64,000 nt of DNA from Williamsia sp. 1138. GTDB taxonomy: Bacteria; Actinomycetota; Actinomycetes; Mycobacteriales; Mycobacteriaceae. The DNA lies in NCBI RefSeq assembly GCF_002095435.2, contig NZ_MJEJ02000040.1, positions 100,311 to 164,310 of the forward strand, written 5' to 3'. Below are positions 35,309 through 43,287 of this stretch, one piece after another. The notes under the pieces were generated by a model. The model did no database searches. It saw only the letters and a list, made by a program, of their open reading frames with translations, and was not told the DNA's origin. Each line of letters begins with the position of its first letter. Positions within the stretch are counted from its first letter, which is position 1. The position numbers were made by a program, and so were the translations under genes.

Positions 35309-36277
35309 TCAGAGGGTCAGCAGAATTTTCCCGGTGACCTTGCCGGAGTCCAACAAAGCGTGGGCCTTGGCGGCGTCTCCGAGCGGAAACGTCGCTCCGA
35401 CAACGGGTTTGACCCTGCCTGCCGCGATCATCGGCCAGGTGGTCGCGACCGTGTCGGCGACGATGGCGGCCTTGTCCTCCAGGTCTCGGCCCCGAAGCGC
35501 TGTCGCGTGGATCGTTCCGCGTTTCGCGAGTAGTGCGCCGAGATTCACCTCGGCCTTCACCCCGCCCTGCATGCCGATGACCACGAGCCGACCGTCTTTG
35601 GCCAGTGCAGAGACGTTGCGGGCCAGATACTTTGCGCCGATGATATCGAGGATGACGTCGGCGCCACCGTGCGACTTGATCACCTCGAGGAAGTCGTCGT
35701 CGTGGTAGTTGATGGTGATGTCGGTTCCGAGGTTGCTGCACAGTTCGAGTTTGTCCGCAGAACCAGCGGTCACGGCGACCGTCGCGCCGAGCTCTTTCGC
35801 CCACTGGATGGCATGGGTACCAATGCCACTTGCCCCGCCATGCAGGAGGATGAGCTCACCCGGCTGCAGATGGGCGGTTCGCTTGAGGTTCGAGAGCACC
35901 GTGCAGGCCACTTCGGGGAGGGCCGCGGCGTCCACCACGTCGACACCATCGGGGACCGGCAACACATGGCCCGCGGGCACGGTGACGTATTCGGCATAGC
36001 CGCCGCCGGCGAGCAGGGCGCAAACTTCTTGTCCGGGTGACCACGAGTCGACGTCGGGGCCGAGTTCGTCGATGGTTCCAGAAGCCTCCATGCCGATGAT
36101 GTCGCTGGCGCCCGGCGGCGGCGGATAGTTGCCCTGCCGCTGGAGCAGGTCGGCGCGGTTCACGCCGGCGGCCGCGACCTTGATCAGGACTTCGCCCGGT
36201 CCGGGACGCGGCTTCTCCACTTCGGTGACCACCAGGTTCTCGGGTGGACCGAACTCTGTCACCGTGATCGCTCGCAT
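35309..36277 (-). CDS. Zinc-independent quinone oxidoreductase (MDR family, Rv3777-like)
   Basis: The 322-aa NADPH-dependent medium-chain reductase opens with MRAITVTEFGPPENL and has the NADPH-binding GGASGIGTHAIQWAKELGA at about 145-163. It lacks the Cys/His cluster of zinc alcohol dehydrogenases. It reduces quinones or enones; the substrate is unknown. The ATG at 36277 is chosen over 36286 because GGAG sits 10 nt ahead. It is divergent from a MarR gene with a short palindrome in the gap, suggesting MarR control. Confidence 0.85.
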   Translation of the reverse strand: MRAITVTEFGPPENLVVTEVEKPRPGPGEVLIKVAAAGVNRADLLQRQGNYPPPPGASDIIGMEASGTIDELGPDVDSWSPGQEVCALLAGGGYAEYVTVPAGHVLPVPDGVDVVDAAALPEVACTVLSNLKRTAHLQPGELILLHGGASGIGTHAIQWAKELGATVAVTAGSADKLELCSNLGTDITINYHDDDFLEVIKSHGGADVILDIIGAKYLARNVSALAKDGRLVVIGMQGGVKAEVNLGALLAKRGTIHATALRGRDLEDKAAIVADTVATTWPMIAAGRVKPVVGATFPLGDAAKAHALLDSGKVTGKILLTL

Positions 36278-36308
36278 TGTGCCCATGCTCCACTGATACC
36301 CCAGTTGT

Positions 36309-36321
36309 GACACTCTGTGTC
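36309..36321. promoter_or_regulatory. Short palindrome between qor-like and MarR genes
   Basis: GACACTCTGTGTC is a perfect 13-nt inverted repeat. A second imperfect one, AGGTT-N9-AACCT, lies at 36343-36361. Both lie between divergent starts and could be the binding site of the adjacent MarR protein. Confidence 0.4.
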
Positions 36322-36399
36322 GAATAGTGGCGTCAACCGGCTAGGTTGCGAGGAGTAACCTCAGAGTTTGTAAAACTTGATCGCCGACTGATTTGGACT

Positions 36400-36885
36400 A
36401 TGACAGAGGACTCTGCTGTGCCGTGGCTCGACGACGCCGAACAGATCGCGTGGCGGTCCTTCATGAACGGCACCCAGCGCCTGTTCGACGCCATCAATGA
36501 CTCGCTCGTCGAAACGTCCGGCCTCACGTTCGCCGATTACCGGATCCTGGTGTTGCTGTCCGAGAACGATCAGATGCGTATGAGTGCGCTGGCCGACGGT
36601 GCGTTGAGTACAAAGAGCACCATCTCGCGGCGGATCGCCCGGCTCGCTGAGGCCGGGTTCGTCGAACGCCTGGCCAAGGACCACGACAAAGATGCCCGGA
36701 ACAGGGTCTGTCGCATCACCCCTGCTGGCCGCGACAAGCTGCACGAAGCGGCAAAAGGGCATGTTGTCGCAGTGCGGACCTACCTGCTTGATCACCTCGA
36801 CGACCACGAACGCGAGGCCATGGGCACCACCTTTTCGAAGGTCGACAAGTGGCTGCGTGACAACCCGCAGAACCGCGTCAAGTAG
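36400..36885 (+). CDS. MarR-family transcriptional regulator
   Basis: The 161-aa protein has the MarR winged helix: MSALADGALSTKSTISRRIARLAEAGFVERLAK for the HTH and CRITPAGRDKL for the wing. It starts at 36400 (MTEDSAVPW). It is divergent from the quinone oxidoreductase with candidate operators between, which suggests it represses that gene in response to a small phenolic or redox signal. Effector unknown. Confidence 0.92.
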   Translation: MTEDSAVPWLDDAEQIAWRSFMNGTQRLFDAINDSLVETSGLTFADYRILVLLSENDQMRMSALADGALSTKSTISRRIARLAEAGFVERLAKDHDKDARNRVCRITPAGRDKLHEAAKGHVVAVRTYLLDHLDDHEREAMGTTFSKVDKWLRDNPQNRVK

Positions 36886-36924
36886 TCTGCTGTCCGGACG
36901 AACAAACAGCGTTTGACGTCCGAA

Positions 36925-37012
36925 GGAAGCGTGGCAGAGCGGCCGAATGCACTCGCCTTGAAAGCGAGCGTGGGTGAAACCACCGGGGGTTCAAATCCCT
37001 CCGCTTCCGCCA
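36925..37012 (+). tRNA. tRNA-Ser (anticodon TGA)
   Basis: The acceptor stem GGAAGCG pairs with CGCTTCC at 37002-37008. The anticodon loop CTTGAAA gives TGA. A long variable arm and the TTCAAAT T-loop make a class II tRNA. CCA is encoded at 37010-37012. The flank downstream is AT-richer and holds a Fic gene, which fits a tRNA used as an insertion site. Confidence 0.97.
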
Positions 37013-37352
37013 AGTCGCCTCTCCTGTTTACTCAGGTGGGGCGTTCGTTATGCCGCTGATCGTCAGCGGCCTTGATGCTCTCTGGCCACAATCTGCCCAC
37101 ACCCGTCACTGAGGCTGCCTGATGCCGGGCGATTCCAGCGGCGTCGAGATCGTCGTCAAAGAGAGGCGAGTACGTTCCTGGCCCGGCTTCGTTTCGTTCT
37201 CAGGGTGAAACCGTATTTGCGCAGGTGAGACTCGCCCCGCAAGTCGGAGCCTACTGTTGAAGTGACGCATATCACTAAAATCTGTCAACAAAGTCGCAAC
37301 TTTTTAGTGCTTTTCGGCGCCATGTGAAATAACTTGCTACGTCGTACGAGGG
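37013..37352. other. Intergenic region between tRNA-Ser and fic
   Basis: No gene is supportable in these 340 bp. The composition is more AT-rich than the surroundings toward 37250-37340 and reads as a degraded junction next to a tRNA. One short perfect hairpin (37052-37070) lies near the tRNA. I could not find a second copy of the tRNA 3' end that would mark an attachment site. Confidence 0.4.
37052..37070 (+). terminator. Hairpin downstream of tRNA-Ser
   Basis: GCCGCTGA-TCG-TCAGCGGC forms an 8-bp stem with a 3-nt loop, followed by a modest pyrimidine stretch. It probably ends the tRNA transcript; no long T run is present. Confidence 0.45.
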
Positions 37353-38444
37353 TCAGTCCAGTGGCTCGACGCGGGTGAGCAGATTAAGGAATTCACGATT
37401 GATGAACAGTCGATCGCGGCCGACCTTCAAGTCTTGCAGAAGCCCAGCATCGGCTAGTGAGCTGAGCCAGCTCGTAGCGGTCGGTCGCGACACGGCACAG
37501 CGCTCGACCACCGTGTTGATCCTGCAGTAGGGCTGCTCGAACAAGACCGACTGGAACTCGGAGTGTGCAGTTCCCTTCGAGATGGTTCGTGACCGCTGTC
37601 CGAAGTCATCCTGTAGGTCGCGGATTGCGTCAATCTTGCGGAGGGTCATCCGCGATGTCTTTTCGATGCCGCGAAGTACGTACAGAATCCACTCCTCCCA
37701 GGCGCCAGTTGCGGTGACTGCGAGCAGTAAGCGGTAGTAGTCATTTTTGGTGTCGATTATGTACCGGGAAAGGTAGAGGACCGGCATGCGGAGGAGGCCG
37801 GCCTCGACCAACATCAGGACGTTAAGAATGCGTCCCGTTCTGCCATTGCCATCGGAGAATGGGTGGATAGCTTCGAACTGGTAGTGAGCCGCGGCCATGC
37901 GAACCAAGGGGTTCACCTCGTCGGTGTGAACGAACTTGTCCCACTCGGACAGCTTTCCTTCGATGAGGTCGCGGCCCTCGGGCGGGCTGTAGATCACCTC
38001 ATTGGTGTTTGGGTTCGCGATCCGCGTCCCCGGCATAGCCCGCACTTTCATCTCTCTGGCCTTGATGATGCTGCACACGGCCGCGGCAGTTGACGCCGTC
38101 AGCCCGCGTTCGTTTGTCAATCGAAATCCCCTGTGCAGCGCAGTCCGATATCGCAAAGTCTCGCGGGTGGCCGGGTCGGCCGCAGAAGTGTCTTCTCCGA
38201 TGTGGCGAAACAGCTCGTCCGTCGTGGTCACGATGTTTTCTATCTCTGAGCTTGCTTGGGCTTCGAGCAGTGGGATGGAATTGATTAGCACGGTGGGGTT
38301 GGGGATCGACACCACGGCTTGATCGAGTTGGGCTAGCGCCGCGCTGGCACCGATTGCCGCTCTGAGGACATCTTTGGTCTCCAACTCGTCGGCCGCGGGG
38401 GGAGGCAGTAGCTCGTTGTTCGGCTTGTCGCATCGCCAGGTCAT
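37353..38444 (-). CDS. Fic-domain AMPyltransferase, class II
   Basis: The 363-aa protein carries the Fic motif HPFSDGNGRTGR (catalytic H194). Before it, S65-x3-E69-N70 matches the inhibitory helix motif (S/T)xxxE(G/N), placing it in class II, which is self-inhibited. A winged-helix-like C-terminus (RCAVSRPTATSWLSSLADAG) suggests DNA binding. It would transfer AMP to a protein hydroxyl. Its lower GC, ATG start without strong ribosome site, and tRNA-Ser neighbour suggest acquisition. No antitoxin partner is present. Confidence 0.92.
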   Translation of the reverse strand: MTWRCDKPNNELLPPPAADELETKDVLRAAIGASAALAQLDQAVVSIPNPTVLINSIPLLEAQASSEIENIVTTTDELFRHIGEDTSAADPATRETLRYRTALHRGFRLTNERGLTASTAAAVCSIIKAREMKVRAMPGTRIANPNTNEVIYSPPEGRDLIEGKLSEWDKFVHTDEVNPLVRMAAAHYQFEAIHPFSDGNGRTGRILNVLMLVEAGLLRMPVLYLSRYIIDTKNDYYRLLLAVTATGAWEEWILYVLRGIEKTSRMTLRKIDAIRDLQDDFGQRSRTISKGTAHSEFQSVLFEQPYCRINTVVERCAVSRPTATSWLSSLADAGLLQDLKVGRDRLFINREFLNLLTRVEPLD

Positions 38445-38544
38445 CGAAGAATACTTTCACCCAAGGGATGATATGTAAAGATTTAGGTCAATTTTTTATA
38501 TGAACTGGGCACCTGTAAACAAACCTTTCGAAGACCCGATTGGT

Positions 38545-38584
38545 GCGCGGAGGGCACCCCGAAGACGGCAGGGGTGCCCTGCGC
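38545..38584. terminator. Strong hairpin upstream of fic
   Basis: AGGGCACCCC (38551-38560) and GGGGTGCCCT (38571-38580) pair perfectly around a 10-nt loop, and outer GCGC bases extend the stem with a GG bulge. It lies beyond the fic start and before repeat A4. It is either a terminator or an attenuator-like structure. Confidence 0.5.
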
Positions 38585-38630
38585 CCCAACCTGCCCACAC
38601 TTATCCGCGAAACAGGGCGACTCTCACCAA

Positions 38631-38697
38631 CCCGATGATGGGTCGTTGTGGCGGCCTCCACCTGGTGTTTTGTTCGCCACAAGGCCACATCATCGGG
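38631..38697. repeat. Palindromic repeat family A, copy 4
   Basis: The 23-nt arms at 38631-38653 (CCCGATGATGGGTCG start) and 38675-38697 pair with 3 mismatches. The loop has TCCACCTGGTG. This copy is the only one of the six not between convergent genes: it lies just upstream of a MarR gene start. Confidence 0.8.
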
Positions 38698-38710
38698 CAG
38701 GATGCGTGAC

Positions 38711-39226
38711 ATGTCATCTGAGTTCGACGTCCCGCCGGAATCGCCGTTCGCGCTGCTCTCCTCCCCGGAGAAGCGGGCCTGGTTCGCGTATATGAAGCTT
38801 CAGCTCAGACTGCGCTACGAGATGAACCGGCAACTGCAGGCCGACAGCGGGATCTCACTCGCGGATTTCGACGTACTCGTCGCGCTGACCAGCGAGGCCG
38901 GGGGCCGGATGAGCGTTTCCGCCTTGTCGACACGGATCGGCTGGGAGCGCAGCCGGACGTCTCATCATGCGAAGCGGATGGCCGCTCGTGGCCTCGTCGA
39001 GATGAGTAGATCAGAGCAAGACCGACGGGTCACCGAGGTCTCGCTGACCGAACACGGCTGGTCGACATTGCGAGACGCCTCGCCGGGCCATATCGGACTG
39101 GTCCGATCGTTGTTCTTCGAGAACGTGGACACCGATGAACTCGACACCCTCAGCACCACGATCGAAAAGATCTACGACACCGTGATCGAGAACGGCACCC
39201 TTCCGAGGCCCGTGGATCACCCTTGA
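38711..39226 (+). CDS. MarR-family transcriptional regulator
   Basis: The 171-aa MarR protein has the HTH (MSVSALSTRIGWERSRTSHHAKRMAARGLVEM) and wing (DRRVTEVSLTEHGWSTL). The start is placed at 38711 because upstream in-frame residues overlap repeat A4; an ATG at 38702 is an alternative. It is followed 74 bp later by the SnoaL-like gene and may control it or itself. Confidence 0.9.
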   Translation: MSSEFDVPPESPFALLSSPEKRAWFAYMKLQLRLRYEMNRQLQADSGISLADFDVLVALTSEAGGRMSVSALSTRIGWERSRTSHHAKRMAARGLVEMSRSEQDRRVTEVSLTEHGWSTLRDASPGHIGLVRSLFFENVDTDELDTLSTTIEKIYDTVIENGTLPRPVDHP

Positions 39227-39300
39227 CCTCTAGCGGTTGACAGGTGCGGCCCGCGCGGGCACATTTAGGTGACTTATCACGTAATGCCGGAGGAGACCTC

Positions 39301-39654
39301 GTGCCGTACACGATCGCCGAACTGATGGAAGTCAACCTGCTCGGGGTGTTCGGGGAGAGAGATGACAGCAAACGCGAGGCGAAAGCCGCCGAAATCTACT
39401 CTGAGAACGTCAGTTTCGCCGACCCCGAGGGCGTGGCCACGGGACGCGAGGCGCTGACCGCGAAGGCGAAAGAACTACTCGACGGCGCACCCGGTTTCGT
39501 CTTCTCCACGGATGGACCAGTGCTACAGACGCAGGATCTCGGTCACCTTGCGTGGACGTTCGGGCCCGAGGGAGAGCCTCCGGTTGCGTCCGGCATCGAC
39601 ATCGCGATCGTCAAGGACGGCCAGATCGTCTCGGTGCACACACTGCTGAAGTAG
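39301..39654 (+). CDS. SnoaL/NTF2-like small protein
   Basis: The 117-aa protein has the NTF2-like fold pattern: AELMEVNLLGVFGERDDSKREAKAAEIYSENVSFADPEGVATGREALTAKAKEL, then a beta-rich end (LAWTFGPEG, IDIAIVKDGQIVSVHTLL). It is a predicted small-molecule binding or isomerase-type protein. GGAGGAG 5-8 nt ahead of the GTG at 39301 fixes the start, rejecting the longer ATG-start reading. It follows a MarR gene on the same strand. Confidence 0.78.
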   Translation: MPYTIAELMEVNLLGVFGERDDSKREAKAAEIYSENVSFADPEGVATGREALTAKAKELLDGAPGFVFSTDGPVLQTQDLGHLAWTFGPEGEPPVASGIDIAIVKDGQIVSVHTLLK

Positions 39655-39730
39655 CCCGAATGCCCGGAATTGGGTCGTTGTGGCGGTGCCCACCTGGCCT
39701 TTTGCTCGCCAGAACGACACATTTTCGGGG
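39655..39730. repeat. Palindromic repeat family A, copy 5
   Basis: The arms (CCCGAATGCCCGG start at 39655; TTTTCGGGG end at 39730) are less perfect, but the shared GGGTCGTTGTGGCG and CCACCTGG core are intact. It directly follows the SnoaL stop and precedes the convergent LysR-domain stop. Confidence 0.75.
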
Positions 39731-39739
39731 GGGCGGAAG

Positions 39740-40477
39740 TTACCGTTTCGGCTTGCGTGGGCCTTTGCCGGGGATCTTTCCGGCCGCTTCTCTGGAAGCG
39801 CGTTTCGCGGCGGCCTTCTCTTTGGCCGACCGTTTCGGGGCAGGTTCGGACTGACCTCGCGACGACGTCGCCTTGCGTCCGCGCACGATGCCGATGAACT
39901 CCTCGGCGAGCTCGGATGTCGGGGCCGGCCACAGCAGGCCCACCGCTCCGGTCGGGGCGTCTGTCACCGGACGATAGGCAAGATCCTTGCGATGATGCAG
40001 TCGGGCCAGGGACTGCGGGACCAGCACGAGGCCGGTGCCCGCTGCGACGAGTTCGATTGCGTCGCCGGTGGTTTCCGGTCGATGTTCCACAGCGGTTCCC
40101 GGCCGTTGACCGACCAGTAATGGTTCGTCGAGTGGCCACAGGAGATGTTCGTCCGCCAGATCGCCGATGGAAATCTCATCGACCGCGGTGAAGACGTGGT
40201 CTTTCGGCACGACCACGACCGTCGTCTCCCGGTAGAGCTCGATGGTGTGGTGTGGCCCAGGGTCGCGGTGACCCAGGGCGTCGGGCAGCCGGGTGATCGC
40301 CATCTGCACATGCCCGTCGCGGATCGCGTCGGCGCACTCGGCAACCTCGATCGGGACGAGTTCGAGCCGTACCCGCGGTAGGCGTTCGCTCCAGGTGCGT
40401 GCCCACTTTCCAGGTGTCACGCCAGGTACAAACGCCAGCTGAAACGACGAGGCATTGTCAGGCGCGGTCACGCCCAC
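39740..40477 (-). CDS. LysR substrate-binding-domain protein without DNA-binding domain
   Basis: The 245-aa protein matches the periplasmic-binding-like effector domain of LysR regulators from its first residues (SFQLAFVPGVTPGKWARTWSERLP, then VVVVPKDH). No winged-helix N-terminus exists upstream in frame; the next upstream base pairs belong to the divergent DUF5997 gene. The C-terminal 50 residues are Lys/Arg-rich, low-complexity and could contact DNA or RNA. The start is a GTG at 40477. The 26-bp gap to the divergent neighbour implies a shared control region. Confidence 0.85.
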   Translation of the reverse strand: MGVTAPDNASSFQLAFVPGVTPGKWARTWSERLPRVRLELVPIEVAECADAIRDGHVQMAITRLPDALGHRDPGPHHTIELYRETTVVVVPKDHVFTAVDEISIGDLADEHLLWPLDEPLLVGQRPGTAVEHRPETTGDAIELVAAGTGLVLVPQSLARLHHRKDLAYRPVTDAPTGAVGLLWPAPTSELAEEFIGIVRGRKATSSRGQSEPAPKRSAKEKAAAKRASREAAGKIPGKGPRKPKR

Positions 40478-40503
40478 AGGCTACCGGCCGATAGTCTCGG
40501 GAT

Positions 40504-40893
40504 ATGAGTTCGCAGTCGATGAAGCCGGCCACCGCCGCCAAGAAGTTGGACGTGTACCTGCCGGCGACGCCCGCCGAGTTCCAGGAGGGCGTCATCACCC
40601 GTGCCGAACTGGAAGCCCTGCAAGCGGATCCGCCGACCTGGCTGCGTGATCTGCGCGTCAACGGACCCCACCCGAAAAACCTGGTGGCGATGAAACTCGG
40701 TATCTCGAAGGGCGCGCTGGTGCGGCACGACATCACCGAGGCACTGACCACCGCGCAGATCAACGAACTGCTGTCCGAGATGCCGGAGTGGCTCGAGGCC
40801 GAGCGTGCCACCGCGGTCGCGGTTCGCGCCGAAGCCGCCGCCGAGAAGTCAGCACCTCCTGCCGACCGGCCGCGTTCGCGCAAGCGCCGATAA
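40504..40893 (+). CDS. DUF5997 family protein
   Basis: The 129-aa protein matches DUF5997 (MKPATAAKKLDVYLPATPAEFQEGVITRAELEALQADPPTWLRDLR). Residues 55-75 (NLVAMKLGISKGALVRHDI) resemble the turn and recognition helix of an HTH. The C-terminus is Arg/Lys-rich. The family has no known function. It is divergent from an HTH-less LysR effector domain 26 bp away, a pairing I recall in other actinobacteria. Confidence 0.85.
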   Translation: MSSQSMKPATAAKKLDVYLPATPAEFQEGVITRAELEALQADPPTWLRDLRVNGPHPKNLVAMKLGISKGALVRHDITEALTTAQINELLSEMPEWLEAERATAVAVRAEAAAEKSAPPADRPRSRKRR

Positions 40894-40896
40894 CCG

Positions 40897-40964
40897 CCCG
40901 ATAGTGGTGGCTTGTGGCGAGCCCGACCTGGGGCAAACGCTCGCCAGAACCCACCAAGATCGGG
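40897..40964. repeat. Palindromic repeat family A, copy 6
   Basis: Arms CCCGATAGTGGTGGCTTG (40897 onward) and the opposing 40941-40964 pair with few mismatches. The loop has CCGACCTGGGG. It lies between convergent stops of the DUF5997 and FabH-like genes, within 4 nt of one stop. Confidence 0.85.
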
Positions 40965-40965
40965 T

Positions 40966-42021
40966 CTAGAAGCTGGCTTCGACGGGGGCAGGCGGGAGCG
41001 TGACGACCTGGCCGGCGTAGCTCAGGCCTGCGCCGAACCCGAGTAGCAGCGCGGTCTGGCCGCCCTTGGCCTTACCCGTCACCAACATCTCCTCGATGGC
41101 CAAGGGGATCGACGCCGCCGAGGTGTTGCCGGTGGTCTCGATGTCGTTGGCGACCGGAACGTCGTCGGCCAAACCGAGGTTTGCTTTCATCAACGTGTTG
41201 ATGCGGGCATTGGCCTGGTGGGGGATGAAGACCTCGATGTCATCCTTGGACACCCCGGAACGTTCGATCACACTCGACAGTGCCTTCGGCAGAGTGATTG
41301 CGGCCCAGCGGAATACGCGGGTGCCCTGCATCTCGACCACCATCCGTCCGACAGGCTCGGTCTCGGGATCCCTGGTTTGGAAGGCTTCGGCGCGGTCCAT
41401 GTATTCGGGGATGTCGTAGTTCTGGGAGATCGCGTCGCTGTTCTCACCGTCGCTGCCCCAGACGGTCGGTGAGATGCCGTTCTCCTCGCTCGGCCCGACG
41501 ACGACGGCCCCCGCGCCGTCGCCGAAGATGAAGGCGGTGTTGCGGTCGGTCGGTTCCATGACCACAGACATCGTCTCGACGCCGACGACGAGGACGTACT
41601 CGGCCGAGCCCGCGCGGATCATGTCGGTGGCCAGTCCGAGTCCGTACCCGAAGCCGCCGCAGCCCGACGCCACGTCGAACGCCGGGATGCCGTTGATTCC
41701 CAGGTCCAATGCGACCACCGGCCCGCCGTGTGGGATCTTCGTTTTCCAGCTGCCGGTGGCCAGGATGATCGCGCCGATCTGCTCGCGATCGATACCGCTG
41801 TTCTTGATGGCCCGTTCGCCGGCGGCCACCGCCATCGATCGCGCGGTCTCGTCACCGCTGATCCAGCGTCGGCTGCGGATCCCGCTGCGCTCGAAGATCC
41901 ATTCATCGGAAGAGTCGAGTACTTCGCACACCTCGGCATTGCTGACGACCCGTTGTGGTCGGTAGGCGCCGATGCCCAGCATGGAGACGTTGACGTGTCC
42001 CGTGGTTGTCGCAATGTTCAT
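40966..42021 (-). CDS. Beta-ketoacyl-ACP synthase III-like (FabH)
   Basis: The 351-aa thiolase-fold enzyme carries the FabH triad: C121 (SGCGGFGYG), H268 (IPHQAN) and N299 (GNTSAASIP). It condenses acyl-CoA with malonyl-ACP to start fatty-acid or other acyl chains. Whether it is the housekeeping FabH is not shown: it is not beside fabD/acpP. The start ATG at 42021 has GAAGGG upstream. A mycolyltransferase is divergent on the other side. Confidence 0.92.
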   Translation of the reverse strand: MNIATTTGHVNVSMLGIGAYRPQRVVSNAEVCEVLDSSDEWIFERSGIRSRRWISGDETARSMAVAAGERAIKNSGIDREQIGAIILATGSWKTKIPHGGPVVALDLGINGIPAFDVASGCGGFGYGLGLATDMIRAGSAEYVLVVGVETMSVVMEPTDRNTAFIFGDGAGAVVVGPSEENGISPTVWGSDGENSDAISQNYDIPEYMDRAEAFQTRDPETEPVGRMVVEMQGTRVFRWAAITLPKALSSVIERSGVSKDDIEVFIPHQANARINTLMKANLGLADDVPVANDIETTGNTSAASIPLAIEEMLVTGKAKGGQTALLLGFGAGLSYAGQVVTLPPAPVEASF

Positions 42022-42198
42022 GGTTGTAGCCGACCCTTCGATCTGATCACCAGAAATTCATCAGCCCAGGACGTTACGCCTGTGACGTTGTCGAACCCAG
42101 CAGGCGGTCGGCGCGGGGGACGACTACATTTCTCTCGCGGGGGGACGCCGCGGTGCTCAGGCGCTGCCAGGACTCACCCGGAAGGCAGTACCCTCTCG

Positions 42199-43215
42199 AT
42201 GCGCATCACCAGGACTCTTCGAGTGTTGACCTCGGTCATCCTGCTCGGACTGATCACCACCACCTACGGCGTCGGAGTCGCGACTGCCGACCCCGACACC
42301 GCGCACGTCACCAGCGTCGACAAGCTGACCGACCAGCATTGGGTGATCAACGTGTACTCGCCGGCCATGGATTCGGTGGAGGCGCTCGACGTACTGGTAC
42401 CCGCAGATCGCAGCATTCCGGCCCCGACGCTGTACGCGTTGAACGGCGCCGGCCAAGGAATTCTCAAGGACTCCGGCTGGTTCGAGGCCACCGACATCGT
42501 CGACTTCTTCGCCGACAAGCAGGTCAACGTCGTCTCGCCGCGCGGCGGCAACTTCAGCTACTACGCGGATTGGATCTCCGACGACCCGGCTCTCGGCCGC
42601 AACAAGTGGGAGACCTTTCTGACAAAGGAACTGCCGCCGGTGATCGACGCCGAACTCGGTACCTCCGGCGTGAATTCGATCATGGGTATGTCGATGAGTG
42701 CCTCGTCGTCGCTCTTCCTCACCGCGGCGAGCGGCGACCTCTATCAGGGTGTCGCGTCGTTCAGCGGATGTGCTCGTACCACCGACGAGATCGGATACCA
42801 GTACATGAAGCTGGTCGTCGAGACCCGCGGCAAGGGCAAACTGGAGAACATGTGGGGCGAACGCGACAATCCGCTCTGGGCTCGACACGACATGTATCTC
42901 AACGCAGAGCAGTTGCGCGGGAAGACGATCTACCTGTCCAGTCGCACAGGCCTGCCCGGCAGGTTCGACAACAACGACAACGTGCGGCTCAACGGTGATC
43001 GGCCCTACGACCTCGCCGACCAGATCATCCTGGGTGGCGGGATCGAGGTTGCGACCGGACTGTGTACCCGGCAGGTTGCCGACCGCCTTGCGCAGCTGGG
43101 CATCCCCGCGGTCACCGATCTCGACGAACCCGGCAGCCATTCGTGGTCCTACTGGGAACAGGACATGCGCAAAGCGTGGCCCACCCTCGCCAAGTCGATG
43201 GGCATTCCGGCCTGA
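42199..43215 (+). CDS. Secreted mycolyltransferase, antigen-85-like (distinct branch)
   Basis: The 338-aa protein begins with a signal peptide (TSVILLGLITTTYGVGVATA) and has an alpha/beta hydrolase fold with nucleophile GMSMSAS and a C-terminal His (GSHSWSYWEQD). This matches antigen 85/corynebacterial mycolyltransferases, which attach mycolic acids to arabinogalactan or trehalose. It differs from the tandem pair at 60-62 kb (GLSMGG and THAWPYWAED). The ATG at 42199 is the only credible start before the signal peptide. Confidence 0.88.
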   Translation: MRITRTLRVLTSVILLGLITTTYGVGVATADPDTAHVTSVDKLTDQHWVINVYSPAMDSVEALDVLVPADRSIPAPTLYALNGAGQGILKDSGWFEATDIVDFFADKQVNVVSPRGGNFSYYADWISDDPALGRNKWETFLTKELPPVIDAELGTSGVNSIMGMSMSASSSLFLTAASGDLYQGVASFSGCARTTDEIGYQYMKLVVETRGKGKLENMWGERDNPLWARHDMYLNAEQLRGKTIYLSSRTGLPGRFDNNDNVRLNGDRPYDLADQIILGGGIEVATGLCTRQVADRLAQLGIPAVTDLDEPGSHSWSYWEQDMRKAWPTLAKSMGIPA

Positions 43216-43287
43216 TTCGGCGGGGCGTCATCCGTTTTTCATGCGATTCACCGCACATGAACAGCGGCAGAGTGATTAAGTTATTGC

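Noticed and set aside
37013..38710. Attachment-site repeat of the tRNA-Ser 3' end flanking the fic islet
   Set aside because: I could not find a second copy of the last bases of the tRNA in the gap or beyond fic.
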